This document shows, in pieces, positions 7,793 through 15,445 of a DNA stretch of 64,000 nt. Each line of letters starts with the position of its first letter. Within the stretch, counting starts at the first letter, position 1. The position numbers and the translations under genes are program-made. Under the pieces are notes generated by a model, which worked only from the letters and a program-made list of their open reading frames with translations, was not told where the DNA came from and did not search any database. This stretch comes from JACVRW01 sp963746825 (GTDB taxonomy: Bacteria; Actinomycetota; Thermoleophilia; Solirubrobacterales; Thermoleophilaceae): positions 248,001 through 312,000 of the forward strand of contig CAVVCU010000003.1 in NCBI GenBank assembly GCA_963746825.1, written 5' to 3'.

Positions 7793-8845
7793 GTGCGCGT
7801 CGTCGTCGTGGGAGCGAGCGGCAACGTCGGCACCAGCCTGCTCCGCGCGCTGGGGGACGATCCCGCCGTCGAGTCCATTCTCGGTCTGGCGCGGCGCGTG
7901 CCGGAGCTGCGGCTTCCGAAGGTGGAGTGGCGTGCCGCCGACGTCGCCGACACCGTGCTCGAGCCGCTCTTCTCCGGAGCCGATGCGGTGGTGCACTTGG
8001 CTTGGGTGATTCAGCCCGCCCGCGATCGCAAGCTCACCCGCCGGATCAACGTCGACGGCAGTGAGCGCGTGTTTCGGGCCGTGGCAAGGGAGCGGGTGCC
8101 CGCGCTCCTCTATGCCTCTTCGGTAGGCGCCTACGCGCCGGGTCCCAAGGACCGGGCCGTGGATGAGAGCTGGCCCACCACGGGTGTCGGCTCATCGTTC
8201 TACTCCAGTGACAAGGCGGCCGTCGAGACGCTGCTGGATCGCTTCGAGCGGGAGGAGCCCGGGGTGCGCGTGGTGCGCTTCCGGCCCGGCCTGATCTTCT
8301 CGCGCGAGGCGGCCTCTGAGATCAGGCGCCTCTTCGCGGGGCCTTTTCTCCCGGGCTCGCTGGTCCACCCGAAGCTCGTGCCCGTGGTCCCGGATGTCGA
8401 CAGGCTCATCTTCCAGGCCGTGCATTCACGCGATGTCGGCGAGGCCTACCGGCTCGCCCTGCGCGGCGACGCCCGCGGCGCGTACAACCTCGCCGCCGAT
8501 CCAGTGATAGGACCTGACGAGCTCAGCGCGCTCATGGAGGCACGCCGCGTCCACGTCCCCGCGCGGGCGCTGCGCGCCGCAGCGAACCTCACCTTCAAGC
8601 TGCGGCTGCAGCCATCCGAGCCGGGTTGGCTCGACATGGCACTGGCCGTGCCGGTCATGGACACTTCCCGAGCGCGCAACGAGCTCGGATGGTCGCCGAC
8701 GCGCTCCTCGGTCGATGCGCTCTCCGAGTTGCTCGCGGGCATCCGCGAAGGCGCGGGGTTCGACACGCCGCCGCTGGAGCCCGGGAGCGCGGGACCTCTT
8801 CGCCTCCGCGAGCTACTGAGCGGCATTGGGGCCCGACGAGGCTAA
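7793..8845 (+). CDS. NAD-dependent epimerase/dehydratase (extended SDR)
   Basis: Extended SDR of 350 residues. GASGNVG at residues 7-13 binds the dinucleotide, Ser lies in YASSVGAYAPG, and the catalytic YSSDK motif lies near residue 140. The substrate half carries PGLIFSREAASEIRRL. Members act on nucleotide sugars or other hydroxy/keto substrates; the reaction is not predictable here. GTG 7793 gives a start directly at the first beta strand (VRVVVVGASG). Confidence 0.82.
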   Translation: MRVVVVGASGNVGTSLLRALGDDPAVESILGLARRVPELRLPKVEWRAADVADTVLEPLFSGADAVVHLAWVIQPARDRKLTRRINVDGSERVFRAVARERVPALLYASSVGAYAPGPKDRAVDESWPTTGVGSSFYSSDKAAVETLLDRFEREEPGVRVVRFRPGLIFSREAASEIRRLFAGPFLPGSLVHPKLVPVVPDVDRLIFQAVHSRDVGEAYRLALRGDARGAYNLAADPVIGPDELSALMEARRVHVPARALRAAANLTFKLRLQPSEPGWLDMALAVPVMDTSRARNELGWSPTRSSVDALSELLAGIREGAGFDTPPLEPGSAGPLRLRELLSGIGARRG

Positions 8846-8984
8846 CCCGCATTGCGGCTGGGCGCAGTCGGGCGGTGTGATGTGCTGTCGTGGGGTTTGT
8901 GGACAGCGCGAAACGTGGGAGCCTGCCGTACATCGTCGAGGTGGGAGCCCCGCTCGCGGCCGCATCTACAGGAGCTGATCTTTC

Positions 8985-9596
8985 TTGAGCAATTTCGTCT
9001 CGCGTGGTTTTGGTGGCCGGCGGCGGGTGCCGGAGGAGCTGGCGGGGCGGCTTCCGCCTGGCCAGTACCACGAGCGCGGCTTTCCCGTGCTCACCGCAGG
9101 GCCCACGCCGTTTCCGGACCTCGATCGCTGGTCGCTGCGGGTGGACGGCATGGTCGGCGAGCCGCGCAGCTGGAGCTGGAGCGAGTTCGGCGAGCTGCCT
9201 GCGGAGGACGTCCCCTGCGATATCCACTGCGTGACGAAGTGGTCCAAGTTGGACACGAGCTTTCGGGGGGTGTCGGTCGACCGGCTGGTGGAGGAGGCTG
9301 ATCCCCAGGGCGACTTCGTGATGGCCTATTGCTACGGCGGATACACCACCAATCTGCCGCTGGCCGATCTGACCGGCGGGAAGGCCTGGGTGGTGACTGA
9401 GCACGAGGGCGAGCCGCTCTCGCCTGAGCACGGCGGTCCGGCACGGCTGCTGGTTCCGCACCTGTACTTCTGGAAGAGCGCGAAGTGGGTGGAGGGGCTG
9501 AGGGTGATGGATCACGACGAGCCCGGCTTCTGGGAGCAGAACGGCTACCACACGTATGGTGACCCGTGGAAGGAGCAGCGCTATTGGACGGACTGA
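8985..9596 (+). CDS. Sulfite-oxidase-like molybdopterin-dependent oxidoreductase
   Basis: A 203-residue protein covering only the molybdopterin-binding domain of the sulfite oxidase/YedY superfamily (PF00174). The molybdenum-ligating Cys is in DIHCVTKWSKLDTSF near residue 86, and conserved segments include GDFVMAYCYGGYTTNLPL, GPARLLVPHLYFWKSAKW and WVEGLRVMD. There is no Tat signal, haem domain or dimerisation domain, so it is probably cytoplasmic. The TTG start precedes SNFVSRGFGGR. The downstream flavoprotein gene starts inside its 3' end, suggesting a two-protein oxidoreductase. Substrate unknown; sulfite or a sulfoxide are guesses. Confidence 0.85.
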   Translation: MSNFVSRGFGGRRRVPEELAGRLPPGQYHERGFPVLTAGPTPFPDLDRWSLRVDGMVGEPRSWSWSEFGELPAEDVPCDIHCVTKWSKLDTSFRGVSVDRLVEEADPQGDFVMAYCYGGYTTNLPLADLTGGKAWVVTEHEGEPLSPEHGGPARLLVPHLYFWKSAKWVEGLRVMDHDEPGFWEQNGYHTYGDPWKEQRYWTD

Positions 9597-10303
9597 CGAC
9601 TGTGCAGCGCGCCCCGGGGCGGTGGCAGCTGGCGACGGTGACCTCCGTGGTGGCCGAGACGCCGCGGGTCACGTCGTTTCGGCTCGAGCTCCCGATGTGG
9701 ATGCCCCACATGCCCGGCCAGCACTACGACGTGCGGCTGACCGCCCCGGACGGCTACCAGGCCCAGCGCTCGTACTCCATCGCGTCCTCTCCCCTTGACG
9801 AGGGCTCGGTCGAGCTCACGATCGACCGGCTCGACGACGGCGAGGTTTCGCCCTACTTCCACGATGTGGTCGAGGAGGGCGATCAGGTGGAGGTCCGGGG
9901 GCCGTTTGCCTCCTACTTCGTCTGGCGCGGCGAGTCGCCGGCGCTCCTGCTGGGCGGCGGGTCCGGGGTCGTGCCGCTGATGGCGATGTTGCGCCACCGC
10001 CGCCGCATCGCCTCCGGGCTGGAGATGCGTCTGATCTACTCGGTGCGTTCGCCCGACGAGGTGATCTACGCCGGCGAGCTGGGTGAAGAGACGCTACTTA
10101 CCTATACACGGGAATCTCCTGAGGGCTGGACGGGTCACACCGGCCGAATCGATCGCGCACTCATCGCCCAGGCGGGAGCGGAGCGGGGCGTCGCCTTCAT
10201 CTGCGGCTCCAACGGCTTCGTGGAGGCCGCCTCGCGGCTGGTCCTAGAAGCCGGCTTCGACCCCGCCCAGGTACGCACCGAGCGCTTCGGACCCAGCGGA
10301 TAG
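9584..10303 (+). CDS. FAD/NAD(P)-binding ferredoxin-reductase-like protein
   Basis: A 239-residue ferredoxin-NADP reductase-fold oxidoreductase. The FAD-binding RSYSIASS motif lies near residue 66, the NAD(P) nucleotide motif LLGGGSGVVPLMAMLRHR near 123, and the terminal CGSNGFVEAAS motif near 206. No 2Fe-2S domain follows, unlike phthalate-dioxygenase reductases. TTG 9584 is preferred because AGGAG lies 8 nt upstream; GTG 9566 and GTG 9602 are alternatives. The gene overlaps the molybdoprotein by 13 nt, so it is the likely electron donor to that enzyme. Confidence 0.82.
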   Translation: MDGLTTVQRAPGRWQLATVTSVVAETPRVTSFRLELPMWMPHMPGQHYDVRLTAPDGYQAQRSYSIASSPLDEGSVELTIDRLDDGEVSPYFHDVVEEGDQVEVRGPFASYFVWRGESPALLLGGGSGVVPLMAMLRHRRRIASGLEMRLIYSVRSPDEVIYAGELGEETLLTYTRESPEGWTGHTGRIDRALIAQAGAERGVAFICGSNGFVEAASRLVLEAGFDPAQVRTERFGPSG

Positions 10304-10395
10304 AGGGCTCCCAGGGACATTCTCACGGCACGGCCTTCGATTCCGAGCGGGTTGCGGCCGTTCTCGAGGTCGAAGGCGAGCTTTCGTCGGGTTTG

Positions 10396-11178
10396 ATGGA
10401 GGAGGCGATCGGCCTCTGCGCCGGCCTGTTTGCCGACGCCGGGACACAGGTTCGACGCGTCATCGACCTTGGCTGCGGCCCAGGCGTGGGTACGGCCCTG
10501 CTCCTGGAGGCGTTCCCTTCTGCGACGGTCCTCGCCGTCGACGGATCGCGTCCGATGCTGGATCGCGCCCTAGCTCGAGCGGAGCGGCTCGGGTACGCGA
10601 GCCGGGTGGAGATTCGCGAGCTCGACCTGAACGAGGACCTCCAGTCCCTCGGTCTCTGTGACCTGGCTTGGGCGGCGATGGCAATCCACCATGCCGACGA
10701 CGAGGTCGCCACCCTTTCGCGCGTCAGGTCGGTGCTCGAGCCTCGCGGGCTGGTGTGTTTGCTCGAACGTGCGGACCCGGTGTCGATTCGCTTCGAGAAC
10801 GACCTCGGCCGCCCGGGCATCTGGGACCGCCTCGAGGCGGCCCGGTCGGCATGGTTCGAGAGCGTGCGAGAGAGCATGCCCGGCGCCATGAACGCCGAGG
10901 CGTATCCCTCGATGCTCCATGCGGCGGGGCTGGAGCTAATCGCCGACCGGACGTCGATCGACTCGGTCCAGGCGCCTCACGATGCCGCGACACACGGGTT
11001 CATCGCCGGCCAGTTGCAACGAGCGGCGAAGCACCTGGCGAGCTTTGCGGCCGCGGCCGATCTCGAGGCTCTACGTGAGTTCGTCGACGAGATGCCGGCT
11101 TTTCCCGAAGGTCGCTGGGACCGTGCTTCGGTCAAGTCGAGCCGCAAGCTCCTCATCGCAGGGTCGATGGCCGACTAG
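10396..11178 (+). CDS. Class I SAM-dependent methyltransferase
   Basis: Rossmann methyltransferase. Motif I is VIDLGCGPGVGTALLL near residue 26, motif II acidic loop AVDGSRPML, and motif IV CDLAWAAMAIHH. The C-terminal half resembles bacterial methyltransferase family 11/12 proteins. The first canonical in-frame start is ATG 10396 (TTG 10393 adjacent). The same frame is open and looks coding upstream (SHGTAFDSERVAAVLEVEGE), so the true N-terminus may begin near 10320 from a non-standard codon, or the start has been lost by a frameshift. Methyl acceptor unknown. Confidence 0.75.
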   Translation: MEEAIGLCAGLFADAGTQVRRVIDLGCGPGVGTALLLEAFPSATVLAVDGSRPMLDRALARAERLGYASRVEIRELDLNEDLQSLGLCDLAWAAMAIHHADDEVATLSRVRSVLEPRGLVCLLERADPVSIRFENDLGRPGIWDRLEAARSAWFESVRESMPGAMNAEAYPSMLHAAGLELIADRTSIDSVQAPHDAATHGFIAGQLQRAAKHLASFAAAADLEALREFVDEMPAFPEGRWDRASVKSSRKLLIAGSMAD

Positions 11179-11182
11179 GCCG

Positions 11183-12068
11183 CTACTCGATGGCGGTGAG
11201 GTCGAGTTTCTGGAGCCGTTCGGTGTCGGCGATCACGTCGATGGCCGCGACCCTGCCGGCCACGACGGTGAAGCCCATCAGGGACATCGGGCGGCCCTCG
11301 GCGAACACGACCACACCGGCGGCGCCGTTGATCGTTGCGGGTAGGACGGGGCGTTCAGGGTCGGCGAACCTGAGCGCCTGGCCGGCGACGTCGGCGGCGC
11401 CGCGTGTGGTTGCGGGGACCGGGGCGGGGGTGGGCCCGAAATCAGTGCGCAGAACGACATCGGGGTGGAGCGTGGCAACGAGTCGGTCGAAGTCGCCCGC
11501 CCGTGCGGCGGCGAAGAACGCCTCCACGACCTCGCGCTGAGCCGGGATCGTGGCGTCCGGAGCCGGGGCCGCTCCCCGGACGCGGCGGCGCGCGCCGGCT
11601 GGCAAGCTGTCGCGTCGCGGCCGGAGAGCGATCGACCATCGGGGCGATCTCCTCGAACGGGATGGCGAAGACGTCATGGAGAACGAAGGCGAGTCGCTCC
11701 GCCGGCGAGAGCTTCTCCAGGACCACCAGCAGCGCGAGTCCGACCGAGTCGGCGACGAGAGCGGCGTGTTCGGGATCGCTCTCGTCGGCGGCAGCGATGA
11801 TCGGGTCGGGCACGTGGACGGCGTCGAGGTCCTCCTCGCGACGGGTCTGTCGCGCGCGGAGCATGTTGAGGCTGATCCGGGCGACGACGGTCGTCAGCCA
11901 GCCGCCGAGGTTCTCGACGTCGTCGACGTCGGTTCGCTCGAGCCGGATCCACGCCTCCTGGAGGGCATCGTCGGCGTCGGCGATCGACCCGAGCATGCGA
12001 TAGGCCACCGCCCGCAGGTGCGGTCGCTGCTCCTCGAAGCGCGATGTCAGCCATTGCCCTTCATCCAT
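11183..12068 (-). CDS. ECF sigma factor with SnoaL-like C-terminal domain (frameshifted)
   Basis: Two overlapping frames encode one protein. The first (12068 to about 11595) has sigma region 2 (LRAVAYRMLGSIADADDALQ) and region 4 (LSPAERLAFVLHDVFAIPF). The second (about 11600 to 11183) continues with the linker ARRRVRGAAPAP and a SnoaL_2 domain (REVVEAFFAAARAGDFDRL). This architecture matches SigJ/ECF41-type factors, whose C-terminal domain modulates activity. The usual DGGGK-like motif is not seen. Removing one C near 11594 restores a continuous protein of about 294 residues. No carboxymuconolactone-decarboxylase or oxidoreductase partner is adjacent, which is unusual for ECF41. Confidence 0.75.
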
Positions 12069-12373
12069 CGGTCACATTCCTCGATTCCGTCGGGTCGATT
12101 ACTTGACCGCCGAGAAGCCGCGAATGTGACACAGGCTCCCACTGGGCCCGGCACCGAGAGACAGGCGAGGAGATGCGAGACCGGATGGCAAGAGCCAGCA
12201 CGGTGCGAGCGCACGAATCGGGCCGAGGAACTCCGGCCTTTGCGCGGTCGCCGGGAGCGACGGACGCCGAAGCCGAGCCGTGCGCAGTTCAGCATCCGCG
12301 CAGGCGATGCCGTCGCAAGCGAAGATCGCCCCGCTCAGTACCGCGAGAATCGACCAGTCCCGCCGGGTCATCG
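12069..12373. other. Intergenic stretch without a convincing gene
   Basis: About 305 nt between the ECF sigma start and the DUF2807 lipoprotein stop. A 90-codon minus-strand frame (12371-12099) starts with a plausible hydrophobic segment (DWSILAVLSGAIFACDG) just after the lipoprotein stop, but the remainder is Arg/Pro-rich and unlike a folded protein. I treat it as non-coding or decayed. The region must hold the promoter of the leftward sigma-factor gene, but I see no clear consensus. Confidence 0.4.
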
Positions 12374-13021
12374 CTACTCGTTGCGGCTGAGGTCGCCGGA
12401 CCCGTCGAGGTGCTGGGTGAGCTCGGGATCGCCCAGGTAGCTCACGTCGCCCGAGCCGTGGAGGTTCACGTCGAGCCGCTCGCCGGCGCGTACTTCGGCG
12501 TCGCCCGATCCGCCCACGAGCACGCGGGCGTGGCGCGCAGCCAGCGCGGTGAGATCGGCATCGCCCGAGCCGTCCAGCTCGAGCGCGAGCCGCGCTGCTG
12601 TGCCCTCGAGGACGACGTCGCCCGAGCCGTCCGAGCGGACCTCGAAGGCTTCGGCGTCGATGCCGTAGGCGTCGATGTCGCCCGACCCTGAGGCCTCAAT
12701 GCCGTTCAGCTCGGACACCGAGGCCTCGACGACGGCGTCGCCGCCGAAGCCGTGGTCGTCGAAGGTCAGGTGCAGCGTGCCGTCGCGCACCTCGGTGTGG
12801 ACGTCGCTGATCACCTTCTGGCCGGCGCGGACGCGCACGCTCTGCGGCTCGCCCACGCGGAGCCGCACGTCGACGGAGTCAGGGTTGTCGATGCGGGTGA
12901 ACTGCGCCACCTGACGCGACTGCGTGGTGCGCGGCCCGTTGTCGCCGATGGTGCAGCCGACAAGCGCTAGCGCCGCTGCCGCCACGAGCAAGAGGGCTCC
13001 GGATGCGAGAGGGAACTTCAT
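12374..13021 (-). CDS. DUF2807 (GIN domain) lipoprotein
   Basis: Secreted lipoprotein with an N-terminal signal peptide and lipobox LALVGC (Cys near residue 22). The mature part is a DUF2807 beta-helix with six GSGD turns (GSGDIDA, GSGDVVL, GSGDADL, GSGDAEV, GSGDVSY, GSGDLSR) spaced about 19-22 residues, typical of this repeat fold. ATG 13021 is used because the signal peptide begins there (MKFPLASGALLLVAAAAL). DUF2807 proteins are extracytoplasmic with unproven function. A role as a cell-surface scaffold or stress-related envelope protein is inference. Confidence 0.85.
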   Translation of the reverse strand: MKFPLASGALLLVAAAALALVGCTIGDNGPRTTQSRQVAQFTRIDNPDSVDVRLRVGEPQSVRVRAGQKVISDVHTEVRDGTLHLTFDDHGFGGDAVVEASVSELNGIEASGSGDIDAYGIDAEAFEVRSDGSGDVVLEGTAARLALELDGSGDADLTALAARHARVLVGGSGDAEVRAGERLDVNLHGSGDVSYLGDPELTQHLDGSGDLSRNE

Positions 13022-13191
13022 GACCGAAGTCTGCGCGCGGGCCACGGCTTCGCCAATGGGGCTGGCCCACCGGCTCAGGTGTGGCTAGCCCCAGGCACCG
13101 CGGTTAGGCTGCGCCTCTGTGAGCCAGGGAGTGCATGAGGCGAGCACCCCTCTCGGTGACCCGATCCTTGTCGTAACGAAGCTATTCACGC

Positions 13192-13393
13192 TCCAGCGCC
13201 TCGCGGGTGGGGAAGGTGCCGATAGAGCGTGGCGATCCCGACGCCGGCCTCGGACGCGATCTTCTCGAGCGGCGCATCGAAGCCGTGCTGGAGAAATGGT
13301 CCATCGCCACCTCCAGCAGGCGCTCGCGGTTGCGCAGCGCGTTGGCGCGCAGCGGACGCTCCGGGACAGGGCTGGAGGAGGGGTCGGTGCTAT
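13192..13393 (-). pseudogene. Truncated TetR-family regulator N-terminus
   Basis: Read on the minus strand, this stretch encodes a TetR helix-turn-helix in pieces: RPLRANALRNRERLLEVAMD, then after a frame change QHGFDAPLEKIASEAGVGIA followed by TLYRH, then after a second frame change PTREALERE and a stop at 13192. Only the DNA-binding domain is present, no start codon is seen, and at least two frameshifts interrupt it. It sits directly upstream of the sigma-factor gene, in the opposite orientation, as intact TetR genes often do. Three in-register fragments make chance unlikely. Confidence 0.65.
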
Positions 13394-13396
13394 AAT
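13388..13396 (+). promoter_or_regulatory. Extended -10 promoter of the downstream sigma-factor gene
   Basis: TGC followed by TATAAT (13391-13396) matches an extended -10 element and lies about 49 nt before TTG 13445. No good -35 is found at 16-18 nt spacing, as expected for extended -10 promoters. A TATGAT hexamer on the opposite strand a few bases downstream could serve a divergent promoter. Confidence 0.5.
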
Positions 13397-13412
13397 TTGA
13401 TCATACGCAAAC

Positions 13413-13424
13413 TATCGAACGATA
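13413..13424. promoter_or_regulatory. Palindromic operator candidate TATCGAACGATA
   Basis: TATCG-AA-CGATA is a perfect 5-bp inverted repeat about 17 nt downstream of the -10 element, between the promoter and the sigma-factor start. Short AT/CG palindromes of this form are typical TetR half-site arrangements, and the TetR relic lies next door. Binding is inferred. Confidence 0.4.
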
Positions 13425-13444
13425 CAGAAGGAAAGCTAGCAGAT

Positions 13445-14314
13445 TTGACTACCAGCACACGTAACACCGTCGCCGAGGTAAAGGCGCCGGACGCCAGCGG
13501 CGATGCGCTCGGGATCTTCTTCCGGCAGGCATCGCGCTACCCGCTGCTCACGGCGGCCGAAGAGGTCGAGTTGGCAAAGCGGATCGAGCGCGGTGACATG
13601 CAGGCCAAGGACCGCATGATCAACTCCAACCTGCGCTTGGTGATCTCCCAGGCACGCCGCTTCCAGGGCCAGGGCCTGCCCATGGGCGATCTGGTCCAGG
13701 AGGGCATGCTCGGACTGATCCGCGCCGTGGAGAAGTTCGACTGGCGCAAGGGCTTCAAGTTCTCGACCTACGCCGTGCTCTGGATCAAGCAGTCGATCCA
13801 GCGCGGGCTGGCGAACTCGGGTACGACGATCCGCATCCCGGTCCACATCGGGCAGCGCGAGCGAAAGGTCAAGAAGACCGAGCGCGAGCTGGCCGTGAAG
13901 CTCGGCCGCCAGCCGACCGACGACGAGCTGGCCGCGGCCACCGGGCTGCCGGAGAACCAGGTGCGCGAGGCGCTCGAGCTGACGAAGAATCTCGCCAGCC
14001 TCGACCAGGCGGTTTCCGAGGATGGAGACACGGCACTGGGCGACCTGCTCCCCAGCGAGCGTCCCCAGCCCGAGGAAGAGGTGGTGGACGCACTCGGCGA
14101 CGCGCGCGTCCGCCAGATCGTCGGGCAGCTGCCCGAGGAGGAGCGCAATCTCGTGACGCTGCGCTTCGGCCTGGCCGGCGATGAGCCCGCCTCGATCAGG
14201 GAAACCGGCAGCCAGCTCGGCCTGAGCAGCCAGGAAACGCGGCGGCTCGAGGAGCAGGCACTCGGCCGCCTGGCCCGAAGCGGCGAGCTCGACGACCTGC
14301 GTCAGGCCGCCTAG
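13445..14314 (+). CDS. Group 2 sigma-70 factor (HrdB/SigA-like, no region 1.1)
   Basis: Sigma factor of 289 residues. Region 1.2 is LGIFFRQASRYPLLTAAEEV. Region 2 carries NLRLVISQARRF, GDLVQEGMLGLIRAVEKFDW and FKFSTYAVLWIKQSIQR. Region 3 covers about 140-195. Region 4 contains LPEEERNLVTLRFGL and a helix-turn-helix around SIRETGSQLGLSSQETRRLE. The missing region 1.1 and the length indicate a non-essential principal-like sigma rather than the vegetative one. TTG 13445 is chosen because AGAAGGAAAG lies about 9 nt upstream and the preceding frame is the TetR relic. Its stop shares CTAG with the convergent lipoprotein gene. Confidence 0.85.
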   Translation: MTTSTRNTVAEVKAPDASGDALGIFFRQASRYPLLTAAEEVELAKRIERGDMQAKDRMINSNLRLVISQARRFQGQGLPMGDLVQEGMLGLIRAVEKFDWRKGFKFSTYAVLWIKQSIQRGLANSGTTIRIPVHIGQRERKVKKTERELAVKLGRQPTDDELAAATGLPENQVREALELTKNLASLDQAVSEDGDTALGDLLPSERPQPEEEVVDALGDARVRQIVGQLPEEERNLVTLRFGLAGDEPASIRETGSQLGLSSQETRRLEEQALGRLARSGELDDLRQAA

Positions 14315-14901
14315 GGGGCGGCGGTGGCGGTGACCGTGAGCTCGCCCAGCGGAAGGCCTTCCTTGAAGAAGTTGACCCCGAGGATGGCGTTCATCGCCTC
14401 CGCGCCGTAGCCGCTGAGCGTGGCCGTGATGCCCGAGGCAACGATGGCCCCGTCCTGCGTCGACTTCTTCACGCCCGAGAGATCGAGATCCATCACCGGG
14501 AGCTCCGCGGCTCCGGCCGTCGCCATGAGCAGACCGGCCTCGGTGTCGGCCACGAAGTCCGTGATCTCCAGGGTCTCGCCGGCTGCGGTGAAGAGCAGCC
14601 CACCGCTGTGCTCGATCGCGCCGGCCAGGGTCTCTGAGTCCACGGCCCCGCCGGTGATCGGGAACTGGATTCCGGCGTCATCGGGGCCCGCCGGCTCGAC
14701 CGGGGCCACCTTGACCTTCTGCTGCTGGAGCACCGCCGCGACGTCCTCGTTCACGGTTAGGACCGTCTTCTCTCCGTTCAGCGTCAGCTCCTGCGAGCCG
14801 CCACCGCCGCCACTCTCGTCGTCCCCGCAGGCGACCGGGGCGAGGGCAAGCGACACCGCCGCCATCACCGCCGTCAGGCGTCGTGTGCTTGCCACGATCA
14901 T
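14311..14901 (-). CDS. HtaA-like lipoprotein
   Basis: Secreted lipoprotein of about 196 residues. A signal peptide (MIVASTRRLTAVMAAVSLAL) ends in lipobox APVACGDD, followed by a Gly-rich linker. The mature domain has FPITGGAVDSETLAGAIEHS, GGLLFTAAGETLEITDF and a second SGITATLSGYGAEAMNAIL motif, resembling HtaA-type domains of actinobacterial surface proteins, some of which bind haem. No obvious haem-ligand Tyr or His is seen, so haem binding is doubtful. ATG 14901 is preferred over the upstream extension because the signal peptide begins there. Confidence 0.7.
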   Translation of the reverse strand: MIVASTRRLTAVMAAVSLALAPVACGDDESGGGGGSQELTLNGEKTVLTVNEDVAAVLQQQKVKVAPVEPAGPDDAGIQFPITGGAVDSETLAGAIEHSGGLLFTAAGETLEITDFVADTEAGLLMATAGAAELPVMDLDLSGVKKSTQDGAIVASGITATLSGYGAEAMNAILGVNFFKEGLPLGELTVTATAAP

Positions 14902-15080
14902 CCGTTCCTCCGGCGGATCATAGGCGTGATCCCCGCGGCGCGCCGGGCCGTACAATTCGGATAGGCAGGCGCCGGGCGCGACGCGACCGCCGCGTGTCTC
15001 GACAAATCAAGGGACGTTCGGCTCTTGGAACAGGAGTACCCGGACCTTCGGTGGATTTGCCTCAAGAACCGGAGGTCTAC

Positions 15081-15431
15081 GTGAGTTTCGTCGCCGCTTC
15101 GTTGCGCCTTACCCTGGAGCCGATCGAGGAGGCTTGCATCCTTCGCGCCACTGGTGAGATCGACGGGAGCACCGCCGATCAATTGCGTCTCCAACTCGAC
15201 GCGGCCCGCTCCGACGGTGTGACGACGTTGCTCGATCTCTCCGGCGTCAGCTTCATGGACAGCAGCGGGTTGGGCGTACTCTTGGAAGCGGCCGAGGCCG
15301 CCGACCGCGAAGCGTGGGCATGGTTCCTCGTGCGACCGTCTGCGGCGGTCCTGCGCCTTGTGCAGGTGACCAAGACCGCCGCGCGGCTGCCGCTCGTCAT
15401 GCCTAACGGCGATGCCGGACTGGCGGCCTGA
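15081..15431 (+). CDS. STAS-domain anti-sigma factor antagonist
   Basis: A 116-residue SpoIIAA/RsbV-like protein. The phosphorylatable serine lies in VSFMDSSGLGVLLEAA near residue 60, and the preceding strand LLDLSGV is conserved. Such proteins, when unphosphorylated, sequester anti-sigma kinases and free SigB/SigF-type factors. The SigB/SigF-like factor at 4548-5297 is a possible target, but no anti-sigma kinase is present in the window. GTG 15081 is supported by GGAGGT ending 4 nt upstream. Confidence 0.85.
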   Translation: MSFVAASLRLTLEPIEEACILRATGEIDGSTADQLRLQLDAARSDGVTTLLDLSGVSFMDSSGLGVLLEAAEAADREAWAWFLVRPSAAVLRLVQVTKTAARLPLVMPNGDAGLAA

Positions 15432-15445
15432 CCACTCCCGGAGCC

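Noticed and set aside
12099..12371. Small minus-strand open frame after the DUF2807 lipoprotein
   Set aside because: A short hydrophobic start is followed by low-complexity Arg/Pro sequence; no ribosome-binding site or family match.
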